Shown one piece after another: positions 1 through 6,139 of a stretch of 42,053 nt of DNA (the first letter of the stretch is position 1; every line of letters starts with the position of its first letter). The notes under the pieces were generated by a model that was not told the DNA's origin, did no database searches, and saw nothing but the letters and a program-made list of their open reading frames with translations. The translations under genes and the position numbers were made by a program. Where the stretch lies: contig CAMBEJ010000028.1 in NCBI GenBank assembly GCA_945865375.1, positions 1-42,053 of the forward strand. The letters are read 5' to 3'. The DNA is from Akkermansia muciniphila. GTDB lineage: Bacteria; Verrucomicrobiota; Verrucomicrobiia; Limisphaerales; F1-80-MAGS106.

Positions 1-155
1 AATTTGAACCACAGAGACACAGAGACACAGAGGGGGAAAAGAGAGGGGGAAAAGTTTGGTTTCATTGTTTGTTCTTCTCTGTGCCTCTGTGCCTCTGTGG
101 TTCAAAATCTGAGAGATAATTCATCGAGATTTAGGATTTAAGAATCTAATCCTCG
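1..155. repeat. Inverted-arm element built from an 8-mer tandem repeat, with conserved tail
   Basis: Two 30-base arms (3-32 and 77-106) are near-perfect inverted copies (28 of 30 positions). Each arm holds about three tandem copies of an octamer (ACAGAGAC; on the other arm CTCTGTGC). The inner 44 bases are purine-rich on the left half. After the right arm comes a tail (about 104-155) that starts with CTGAGAGATAA and is found again, slightly changed, after the inverted element at 2468-2590. No open reading frame is credible here. The function is unknown; it could be a non-autonomous mobile or REP-like element. Confidence 0.75.
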
Positions 156-182
156 GGTGTTGCCCTTGAAACAGAGGGGTGG

Positions 183-294
183 ATTACGATTACGATTACG
201 ATTGGGAGCAGGGAATTGGAGTTGCTCGAGCATCAGGCTAAACAGGGTCGTTTTACTGAGTTCAGATCCGTGTTATCCGTGTTATCCGTGGTGC
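183..294. repeat. 6-mer and 9-mer short tandem arrays
   Basis: Positions 183-205 hold about four copies of a GATTAC hexamer, and 268-292 hold three copies of a nonamer (ATCCGTGTT). Both lie in the spacer before nadC, between the inverted-arm element at 1-155 and the dispersed repeat at 294-376. A similar nonamer array with a different sequence occurs at 4128-4157. Their role is unknown. Confidence 0.65.
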
Positions 295-376
295 CACTTC
301 ACCGTAGTCGAGCGACGGGATGCCCGCGTCAGGGGAGGCGATCCCAGCTAACGTGAGTTGCACCCTCGCGCCCCTG
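294..376 (+). repeat. Dispersed repeat, copy A
   Basis: This stretch, from CCACTTCACCG to about GAGTTGCACCC, matches the reverse complement of 41967-41886 along most of its length. The core shared words are CCCGCGTCAGGGGAGGCGA and AACGTGAGTTGC. The two copies are in opposite orientation and about 41.5 kb apart. Both are in spacers. The element encodes nothing obvious. The copy at the right edge of the window is directly next to a probable group II intron end. Confidence 0.7.
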
Positions 377-428
377 CTCTGTCTTGATTTTTCTTTGATC
401 CTCAAGGCCGTTGCCCCATTCTCCCGCC

Positions 429-1283
429 ATGGTCGCGATTCCAGACTGTCTGATCATGGAGCGGGTCAAGCAGGCGCTCGAAGAGGACATCGGTCCTGGT
501 GATGCCACTTCCATCGCCACGGTTCCTGATTCCGTTCTGGCCGCCGCCGATATGGTCGCCCGCCAACCCCTGATCGGCTGTGGACTCGACATCGCGCGTT
601 CGGTATTTCTCCAAACCTGCCCCAATCTTTGCGTGACTGCCACCAGTAAAGATGGCGAATGGGCTTCCTCAGGTGGGATCCTCATGACCCTCCACGGGTC
701 GGCCAGAGCAATCCTCGCAGCAGAGCGCACCGCGCTCAACTTCGTCCAACGCCTCTCCGGTGTCGCCACCAAAACCGCAGAATACTGCCGCGCAATCAAA
801 GGTTTCAAAACTCGGATTCTCGACACCCGGAAAACGACTCCAGGATGGCGCCTTTTCGAGAAATACGCCGCGTCTTGTGGAGGCGCGACCAACCATCGTA
901 TGGGTCTTTACGACCAAATTCTTATCAAGGACAATCACCTTGTGGCGCTCCAAAACGAAAAGCCAAACCCCATCGCCGCCGCGGTTCGTAGATCTCGCGC
1001 TTGTTTCCCTCACCTCAAGGTCGAGGTGGAAGCCGACTCCCTTTCTGAGGTCCGTCAGGCCGTCGAGGCCGGTGCCGATGTCATCTTGCTCGATAACATG
1101 TCCCTGCCTGAGCTTCGTGAAGCGATCGCTATCGTCGCCGGTCGTGCCCTCACTGAAGCGAGCGGAGGCATCCGCCTCGATGCCCTCAGAGCAATCGCTG
1201 AAACGGGGGTCGATTTCATTTCCGTAGGCGCTCTCACTCATTCCGCACCCGCCGTGGACATCGGCCTCGATTTCCGCGTCTGA
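429..1283 (+). CDS. nadC: Nicotinate-nucleotide pyrophosphorylase (carboxylating), quinolinate phosphoribosyltransferase
   Basis: The enzyme turns quinolinate and PRPP into nicotinate mononucleotide, CO2 and pyrophosphate in cytoplasmic de novo NAD synthesis. The product of 284 residues has the usual length and family signatures: an N-terminal segment with EEDIGPGDATS, then LNFVQRLSGVAT, the active-site DTRKTTPGWR, the GGATNHRMGLYDQILIKDNH block, the EVEADSLSEV strand, LLDNMS, and a C-terminal ISVGALTHSAPAVDIGLDF. The ATG at 429 is preferred. An in-frame TTG at 411 gives six more residues but adds nothing of the family, and an ATG at 456 would still be possible. No strong ribosome binding site is visible. 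It opens a group of cofactor genes (birA, coaX) on the same strand, but a 180-base spacer with an inverted repeat separates it from birA, so separate transcription is possible. Confidence 0.95.
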   Translation: MVAIPDCLIMERVKQALEEDIGPGDATSIATVPDSVLAAADMVARQPLIGCGLDIARSVFLQTCPNLCVTATSKDGEWASSGGILMTLHGSARAILAAERTALNFVQRLSGVATKTAEYCRAIKGFKTRILDTRKTTPGWRLFEKYAASCGGATNHRMGLYDQILIKDNHLVALQNEKPNPIAAAVRRSRACFPHLKVEVEADSLSEVRQAVEAGADVILLDNMSLPELREAIAIVAGRALTEASGGIRLDALRAIAETGVDFISVGALTHSAPAVDIGLDFRV

Positions 1284-1304
1284 TTCTGGAAAATGCACTT
1301 TAGA

Positions 1305-1442
1305 AACCACTCATTCTCGCTAATCATCACTCATGCAACAAAATGTGAAAGAAACAATTCGAGCATCGCCTCACCCCATGGATCGGTGCTAAATCGGCTT
1401 AACTCCCTCACCATGAGTGTCAATTAGCGAAGATTAGTGGTT
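1305..1442. repeat. Inverted-arm element between nadC and birA
   Basis: Arms 1305-1335 and 1412-1442 are inverted copies of each other (25 of 31 positions agree), each running from AACCACT through CGCTAAT to CACTCATG. They enclose 76 bases. The layout resembles the elements at 1-106 and 2468-2590, but the arm sequence differs. The right arm covers the GTG at 1437 that would extend the birA frame, which supports the later ATG at 1464 as the birA start. Confidence 0.7.
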
Positions 1443-1463
1443 CAAACTTCGTTTTCACATTCA

Positions 1464-2462
1464 ATGACGATCGATTCCGAAATCCTCCGTTCGCTTCGCA
1501 CGAACAAAGCCGGCTCCGTTTCCGGTGCCGATCTCTCCCAGCGCCTCAACATCAGTCGCGCCGCCATCTGGGCACGGATAGAAGAAATGCGCGCGCTCGG
1601 TTACGACATCGAGGCAAGCCCCCACCGAGGCTACACTCTCCTGGACTCCCCAGACCTGTTGCACGCAGACGATCTCCTCTCCCGATTGGATGAATCTCAA
1701 ATCATCGGACGCGATATTCGTGTTTTCCAAAATACCACCTCCACAAATGACATCGTGGAAAAACTGGCCAGAGACGGCGTCGACGAAGGCGCAGTCGTGT
1801 TCGCGGAATCGCAAAGTCTTGGCCGCGGTCGCCGCGGTCGGCAATGGACGTCCCCCGCAGGCAAGGGGCTCTGGTTCTCCGTGCTCCTGCGCCCCAGTTT
1901 GACTCCGCAGGCGGTCACGAAGCTGACCATCGCCAGCGCCACCGCTCTCGCCAGAGCCGTTCGGAACGTCACAACCCTCAGTCCAGAAATCAAATGGCCC
2001 AATGACCTCCTTATCGCAGGAAAGAAAATATCAGGCGTTCTCACCGAACTCGCGGCGGAACTCGATCATGTAAGACATGTCATTCTTGGGATCGGGATCA
2101 ACGTGAACATGACCGAATCGGACTTCCCCAAGGCGTTGCGCCCCACCGCGTCCTCACTCCGAATCCAATCCGGCTCACTCATCAACAGGCCTGAGTTCGC
2201 CGCCGAAGTCCTGCGTCAACTGGACATCGACTATAAACGGGTCACAAACGGACACTTTCACGAAGTCGTCGAGGAATGGGAAAGTCTTTCATGCACCCTG
2301 AACCGCGAAGTGGAAATCCAAGTCGGAGATCGCACCATCATAGGGCGCGCCGAAAGCCTCGATCAAGACGGCGCTCTTCTCGTTCGAAGCCAGCACGGAC
2401 GACTTGAGCGCGTGATCGGGGGAGACGTTTCCTTGCGCAAAACGCTAGCCAAAGATATTTGA
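1464..2462 (+). CDS. birA: Biotin--[acetyl-CoA-carboxylase] ligase, with N-terminal HTH domain
   Basis: This is a bifunctional-type BirA: it makes biotinyl-AMP and transfers biotin to the carrier protein of acetyl-CoA carboxylase, and its HTH domain suggests it may also repress biotin genes. From the ATG at 1464 the product has 332 residues. Residues 1-65 form the winged helix (SGADLSQRLNISRAAIWARI, ending in HRGYTLL). The catalytic core follows: TSTND, the biotinyl-adenylate loop GRGRRGRQWTSPAGKGLW, then KWPNDLLIAGKKISGVLTEL and GIGINVN. The C-terminal SH3-like domain ends near LRKTL. A GTG at 1437 gives nine more residues but lies inside an inverted repeat. No biotin operator or biotin synthesis genes are visible nearby. 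BirA and CoaX genes are often neighbours in bacteria, as here. Confidence 0.95.
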   Translation: MTIDSEILRSLRTNKAGSVSGADLSQRLNISRAAIWARIEEMRALGYDIEASPHRGYTLLDSPDLLHADDLLSRLDESQIIGRDIRVFQNTTSTNDIVEKLARDGVDEGAVVFAESQSLGRGRRGRQWTSPAGKGLWFSVLLRPSLTPQAVTKLTIASATALARAVRNVTTLSPEIKWPNDLLIAGKKISGVLTELAAELDHVRHVILGIGINVNMTESDFPKALRPTASSLRIQSGSLINRPEFAAEVLRQLDIDYKRVTNGHFHEVVEEWESLSCTLNREVEIQVGDRTIIGRAESLDQDGALLVRSQHGRLERVIGGDVSLRKTLAKDI

Positions 2463-2467
2463 AATTT

Positions 2468-2640
2468 GAACCACGGACTCGGACATGGGGATTAACCACG
2501 GAAGGAGGACCGAAATGGAACCGACGGGGGCAATCCAACGAACACAAAGCGGAATTATTCGGTCTCTTTTCGGTGTTGCTTCCGTGGTTCCAATTCTGAG
2601 AGATAAATCATCGATGATTTGCTGAGCAAGAATCTATCAT
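2468..2640. repeat. Inverted-arm element between birA and coaX, with conserved tail
   Basis: Ten-base arms GAACCACGGA (2468-2477) and TCCGTGGTTC (2581-2590) are perfect inverted copies around 103 bases. The right arm is followed by a tail (2591-2640) with CTGAGAGATAAATCATCGA and AGAATCTA that matches the tail of the element at 1-155. Arms and tail together define one family, although the inner sequences are unrelated. There is no coding potential inside. Confidence 0.7.
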
Positions 2641-2673
2641 ATCAACCCTTTAACGTACCAACCAGCCCGATTC

Positions 2674-3441
2674 ATGATTCTCCTGTTAGACGTCGGTAAC
2701 ACCCACACACACCTCGGCCTCGCGAACTCGAAACGGTTGCTGCGCCATCGCGACATCCTCACCTCCAACTGGTCTCGCGGGCTCGCCCAAAAACAAAGCG
2801 CTGACTTCGTCAGATCACACTCGATAACCTCCGTCGCCTGGTGCAGTGTCGTCCCTTCGGCGACTCGCCTGATCTCCCGTTGGGTCGCTCAATCCATGGG
2901 GATCAAAGGGATCGAGCTCACATTCCGTAATCTTGTAGGTGTGGGAGTGCGCTACGCCCGGCCCGAGACAATTGGTGCCGACCGCCTCGCAAATGCCGTC
3001 GCCGTGAAGCGCCGCTTAGGTGCCCCGGCACTGGTCGTGGATTTTGGCACAGCTGTCACCTTTGACGTCGTTGACTCAGCCGGTGACTACATAGGAGGGA
3101 TCATTGCGCCGGGTCTTTCATGCATGACAGATTATCTCCACGAAAAAACCGCCCTCCTTCCTCGAATAAAAATCCGCGAACCCAGAAGCGTCATCGGCCG
3201 GAGCACTCACGAAGCCATGTTGGCAGGGGCCGTTCATGGATACCGTGGCCTCATCAAGGAGCTGATCGATCAAATCCGAAAGGAGTTGGGTGTCCAGTTC
3301 CTTCCCGTCGTGGCCACTGGCGGTTACGCAAAGCTCATGGCTGCGAAACTCCCCGAGATCACGCTCGTCGAACCGCTCCTTACTCTCGAAGGGTTGCGAC
3401 TGGTCGCCCAAGCACAGTTTGACACCCCAAACACCCTCTGA
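2674..3441 (+). CDS. coaX: Type III pantothenate kinase
   Basis: It phosphorylates pantothenate with ATP, the first step of coenzyme A synthesis. The 255-residue product is of the normal length. The N-terminal phosphate loop DVGNTHTHLGL carries the DxGNT motif of the ASKHA fold. Further along are GADRLANAVA, which contains an expected catalytic Asp, DFGTAVTFDVV, GGIIAPGL, and a C-terminal ATGGYA segment. CoaX enzymes are insensitive to CoA feedback, unlike CoaA. The stop is 28 bases before the start of the HNH nuclease gene, so the two may share a transcript. The ATG at 2674 fits the family start exactly. Confidence 0.95.
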   Translation: MILLLDVGNTHTHLGLANSKRLLRHRDILTSNWSRGLAQKQSADFVRSHSITSVAWCSVVPSATRLISRWVAQSMGIKGIELTFRNLVGVGVRYARPETIGADRLANAVAVKRRLGAPALVVDFGTAVTFDVVDSAGDYIGGIIAPGLSCMTDYLHEKTALLPRIKIREPRSVIGRSTHEAMLAGAVHGYRGLIKELIDQIRKELGVQFLPVVATGGYAKLMAAKLPEITLVEPLLTLEGLRLVAQAQFDTPNTL

Positions 3442-3469
3442 TAACGTCCGCCCCAATATTTCGCGGACC

Positions 3470-4090
3470 ATGAGCTCGTTCTTGAACCAACAAGTGCTCG
3501 TCCTGAACAGACTCTGGCAGGCGGTCAACGTCTGTTCCGTGCGCAGGGCTCTCACTCTCCTATTCGAAGGCCATGCCCAAGCCGTCGTCGGCGCAGAGGA
3601 TGGCTCTTTCCAAACTTACAACTTCAAAACATGGACAGATCTGTCGCAGTCTGATCCCACCTCCGAATGCATCCACTCGATTTCACTCAGGATGCGCGTC
3701 CCCAGGGTTATCCTCCTTCTCATATTCGATCGGATGCCCAAGAAAGAAGTGAAGTTCACTCGCCATAACATTTTTGAACGCGACCACAATACCTGCCAAT
3801 ACTGTGGCGTGCTCTTCGATCGAAGCGGGCTCAACCTAGACCACGTCATCCCACGCGATCATGGAGGGCCGACGACATGGGAAAATATAGTCTGCTCCTG
3901 CATTCGTTGTAACACGCGCAAGGCAAATCGCACGCCCAGAGAAGCCGGCATGTTGCTCGTCCGCAAACCTAAACGCCCAAAGTGGCGCCCGTTTATCCAG
4001 ATCAACCTCGGCGTTCATTGCCACGACAGTTGGAAACACTTCGTGGATCTCGCTTATTGGAATGTGGAGTTGGGCGAAGAAGCGGGCTGA
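3470..4090 (+). CDS. HNH endonuclease family protein
   Basis: The product of 206 residues starts with NQQVLVLNRLWQAVNVCSVR, a typical opening of a common group of bacterial HNH proteins. The HNH core lies around residues 103-145: a first zinc pair in CQYCG, the catalytic LDHVIPRDHGG, an Asn in TTWENIV, and a second zinc pair in CIRCN. The frame is open upstream to 3290, but that part overlaps coaX in another frame; the ATG at 3470, 28 bases after coaX, fits the family. These proteins occur widely outside phages and restriction systems, and their cell role is not settled. Nothing nearby suggests a restriction or phage context. DNA cleavage is likely from the motif, while the biological job is unknown. 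Confidence 0.88.
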   Translation: MSSFLNQQVLVLNRLWQAVNVCSVRRALTLLFEGHAQAVVGAEDGSFQTYNFKTWTDLSQSDPTSECIHSISLRMRVPRVILLLIFDRMPKKEVKFTRHNIFERDHNTCQYCGVLFDRSGLNLDHVIPRDHGGPTTWENIVCSCIRCNTRKANRTPREAGMLLVRKPKRPKWRPFIQINLGVHCHDSWKHFVDLAYWNVELGEEAG

Positions 4091-4118
4091 TCTGTCCATC
4101 CCTCTTTCTGAACTCCGC

Positions 4119-4159
4119 AAGTTCTTTCCGTTGCGTTCTCTGCGTTCTTTGCGGTTAAT
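4119..4159. repeat. 9-mer short tandem array
   Basis: The spacer after the HNH gene holds three tandem copies of a nonamer of the type TGCGTTCTC / TGCGTTCTT / TGCGGTTAA (about 4133-4159). It lies directly at the stop codon of the minus-strand RelE-like gene. A related purine-strand version (GGCAAAAAGAACGCAAAAG) forms the 3' end of the small gene ending at 4434 plus 10 kb, near 14409-14427. Confidence 0.5.
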
Positions 4160-4540
4160 TCAATGGCTCTTTCCAGGTTGACTCACCGTTTTCGAAGCGT
4201 TGATCAACTCCCAGAACTTAGGGTTCTCCTGAAGGATCTCGTCCTCCAGCATGGGCAGGCTCGATCTGAACAAGAAGTCGCGAAGCGTGTTCTTGCTCAG
4301 AATTCGATGCACCACCAAACCCAGGGCATGTCGTTCGAAGTAAACCCTGTATTCTCCTATCCTAAACCGATGCAACACCAGGCCATTCCGCTCCATCTTG
4401 CCGAATTTCTCCAGATCTGTTTCAAGCACTTCCTGGGGCAGTCCACGAAATTCTCCAAGAATATAAAGCTGCAACTCCTTTGGCATCTTGGCCAATTCAC
4501 CGGCGCTAATCGGATTAAAGATAATTTGGAAAATTCTCAC
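4160..4540 (-). CDS. RelE/ParE-superfamily toxin-like protein, apparently without antitoxin
   Basis: The 126-residue product has the small RelE-like fold pattern: FNPISAGELAKMPKELQ at the start, LEKFGKMERNGLVLHRFRIGEYRVYFE in the middle (the central basic strand of RelE toxins), and VVHRILSKNTLRDFLFRSS near the end. RelE members cut mRNA on the ribosome; ParE members act on gyrase, and sequence alone does not decide. The C-terminal 30 residues extend past the usual toxin core. No antitoxin-like frame lies within 300 bases on either side: downstream is a repeat and the convergent HNH gene, upstream is tRNA-Glu. It may be an orphan, may pair with an antitoxin elsewhere, or may have lost toxicity. 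Confidence 0.7.
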   Translation of the reverse strand: MRIFQIIFNPISAGELAKMPKELQLYILGEFRGLPQEVLETDLEKFGKMERNGLVLHRFRIGEYRVYFERHALGLVVHRILSKNTLRDFLFRSSLPMLEDEILQENPKFWELINASKTVSQPGKSH

Positions 4541-4578
4541 GAAACAATCGATGATCCCACAACACGATGAAGAAGGAA

Positions 4579-4653
4579 TGGTAGCGCGTACGGGAATCGC
4601 ACCCGTCTTTCAGCCTTGAGAGGGCCGCGTCCTAACTGATAGACGAACGCGCC
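4579..4653 (-). tRNA. tRNA-Glu, anticodon CTC
   Basis: A 75-base cloverleaf can be folded by eye, including an encoded CCA. The acceptor stem GGCGCGT pairs with ACGCGCT (one G-T pair) and the discriminator is A. The D arm is GTCT...AGGAC. The anticodon stem CGGCC/GGCTG encloses the loop CTCTCAA with anticodon CTC, reading GAG. The T stem ACGGG/CCCGT encloses TGCGATT. Two details are unusual: position 18 is A instead of the conserved G, and position 55 is G instead of T. These two bases normally pair to hold the tRNA elbow. The stems are intact, so the gene is probably functional. Confidence 0.93.
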
Positions 4654-4712
4654 AATAACCGAATTCCGCAAGCGAGATAAGACAATCAGACCCGTGAGTC
4701 AATTCAAATTGA

Positions 4713-4741
4713 CAAAAAAAAGCCGCCCTTTCGGGCGGCTT
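4713..4741 (-). terminator. Rho-independent terminator of the PEP-CTERM unit
   Basis: On the minus strand the hairpin AAGCCGCCC-GAAA-GGGCGGCTT (4720-4741) is followed by a run of eight or nine T. It lies 23 bases after the stop codon of the PEP-CTERM gene and before tRNA-Glu. This is the clearest intrinsic terminator in the window. Confidence 0.92.
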
Positions 4742-4763
4742 AATGAGAACACACCAACTTACA

Positions 4764-5309
4764 TTATTTCCGGCGGCGGAGGAACAACGCACCCGCACCG
4801 ATAAGGCCGAGAGCGACAGTGGACGGCTCCGGAATATTTGCAGGACCTGCACCAGCCAAGCTGAAACCAGCCAGACCCGCCAAATCAACGGGAACAGCAG
4901 GAGGACTGCCACCACCACCCAACACGACGGACAGGACAGCGGAACTGCCACGAGTCGTGGCGGCGTCATAGTTAGCCCCAGTAGAAGCATCCCAAGCGCG
5001 CATCGCGACACTTGCCGCAGCCCCACCAGCCAAACCCGTGGTCACAGTGCTTGCCGAGACAAACCCTGCAGCGGCACCAGTCCGGAAGGGAACCGGAGAT
5101 CCGACAGCAGCCAGACTGCTCGCGCTAGCCCCGACATAAAGCTGCGCCATAAACCCAGCACCATCCAAAGGTGCACCACTGACACCGAGAACCTTCGCAT
5201 CTGCACCGTTCGCAGCAAACGCACCGCGATTCGCAAAATTAATGGTCCCTTGAGCTTGAGCGGCGATTGTAGCAACGACAACCGCAGCGATTCCTATTAG
5301 TTTTTTCAT
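4764..5309 (-). CDS. PEP-CTERM sorting-signal protein, small secreted
   Basis: The 181-residue product begins with a signal peptide (MKKLIGIAAVVVATIAAQAQ) and ends with a PEP-CTERM tail: IPEPSTVALG, a short hydrophobic stretch LIGAGALFL, and RRRK. Such tails are recognised by exosortase, which processes proteins for the cell surface or extracellular matrix of bacteria that make exopolysaccharide. The body is rich in Gly, Ala and Ser with no known catalytic motif. No exosortase gene lies in the window. The gene starts 37 bases after the stop of the upstream SVNAVGYVN-type gene, and a strong terminator follows, so the two form one transcript. The function is unknown. Confidence 0.88.
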   Translation of the reverse strand: MKKLIGIAAVVVATIAAQAQGTINFANRGAFAANGADAKVLGVSGAPLDGAGFMAQLYVGASASSLAAVGSPVPFRTGAAAGFVSASTVTTGLAGGAAASVAMRAWDASTGANYDAATTRGSSAVLSVVLGGGGSPPAVPVDLAGLAGFSLAGAGPANIPEPSTVALGLIGAGALFLRRRK

Positions 5310-5346
5310 ATCTTATATTTTATTTATGTGTTCCTCGCTTGTTTGT

Positions 5347-5976
5347 TTAGTTATTAACCGAGAACGTCCTCGCCCAGACAGCCGCCTTGGCCGCTTTCAC
5401 GAAGAACGCTTCACCAACCTTGGGGGTCGGCGTCCCACCAGACCATTCACCCAAGTCCAGAGTATGTCCCTTATAGCCATTGGAGGCATTGTCGAATTGA
5501 TACACGGTATCGCCGTCGGCAGCTGGGAACTTCAGATCCGTATCCAACTTGCCAGACTGCGGAACCTGGGAGCTCATAATAGAGAACCCCGCAGCAATTG
5601 GGTTGGAAAGGGCACCCTGCATGACTTCACCAACGAAGGTGATCTTCGCCGCTGAAGGACTCTTAATGAATGCACCACCACCGGGAGCAAGAACCGCATT
5701 GGGAGAGTTCCACTCGCCCAAGTCCAGCGTGTTAACCGAGAAACCCGCTGCGCTGAATTGATAGACGACAGTGCCGTCGGGAACCCCCGCAAGCAACTTC
5801 GCAATGGTGTTGTTACCCGCACCGGCATCCAGAGGATTCGCGATCATCGAAAAACCCTTGGGCACGTCAACATTGACGTATCCAACAGCATTGACCGAGA
5901 AAACGGACTGGGCCAGTGAGGTGGCCACACCCGCCGCGCCTAATGCGGCCGTAAGTAATAGTGTTTTTGTTCTCAT
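5347..5976 (-). CDS. Secreted protein with SVNAVGYVN motif and internal duplication
   Basis: The 209-residue product has a signal peptide (about residues 1-22, ending SLAQ) followed by SVFSVNAVGYVNVDVPKGFSMIANPLD, a start seen in many secreted verrucomicrobial proteins of unknown function. The rest consists of two similar halves: the first has DGTVVYQFSAAG, NTLDLGEW and GGGAFIKSP; the second has DGDTVYQFDNAS, HTLDLGEW and GEAFFVKAA. This suggests an internal duplication of a small beta-rich domain. It lies just downstream of a sigma-70-like promoter and upstream of the PEP-CTERM gene. No enzyme motif is visible; a surface or matrix role is a guess from context. Confidence 0.8.
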   Translation of the reverse strand: MRTKTLLLTAALGAAGVATSLAQSVFSVNAVGYVNVDVPKGFSMIANPLDAGAGNNTIAKLLAGVPDGTVVYQFSAAGFSVNTLDLGEWNSPNAVLAPGGGAFIKSPSAAKITFVGEVMQGALSNPIAAGFSIMSSQVPQSGKLDTDLKFPAADGDTVYQFDNASNGYKGHTLDLGEWSGGTPTPKVGEAFFVKAAKAAVWARTFSVNN

Positions 5977-6007
5977 TTATTGTTAGTGTTGTTCCGTGTG
6001 TGCGCCG

Positions 6008-6036
6008 AATCTTTCAAAAATCAGACAAACTGTCAA
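6008..6036 (-). promoter_or_regulatory. Sigma-70-like promoter for the SVNAVGYVN/PEP-CTERM unit
   Basis: On the minus strand a perfect -35 box TTGACA (6036-6031) is followed after 17 bases by AAGATT (6013-6008), which matches the -10 consensus at three of six positions. Transcription would start near 6001, giving a leader of about 25 bases before the ATG at 5976. The leader is AT-rich and has no evident Shine-Dalgarno site. Confidence 0.5.
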
Positions 6037-6139
6037 TAGATTTTTAAACTTCACTTGGGGCCAGCGCTCCCCAGGGAAGCTGCCCCACGATTTGCCAAAC
6101 AAACGCTTGGATCGATGGAGCTTTGAACACACACCCAAT

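Noticed and set aside
3-106. CRISPR-like look of the repeated ACACAGAG units
   Set aside because: The units are eight bases, directly adjacent without spacers and present as inverted arms, which is not CRISPR architecture.
329-892. 187-codon open frame on the minus strand
   Set aside because: It overlaps nadC on the opposite strand, and the nadC motifs are unambiguous.
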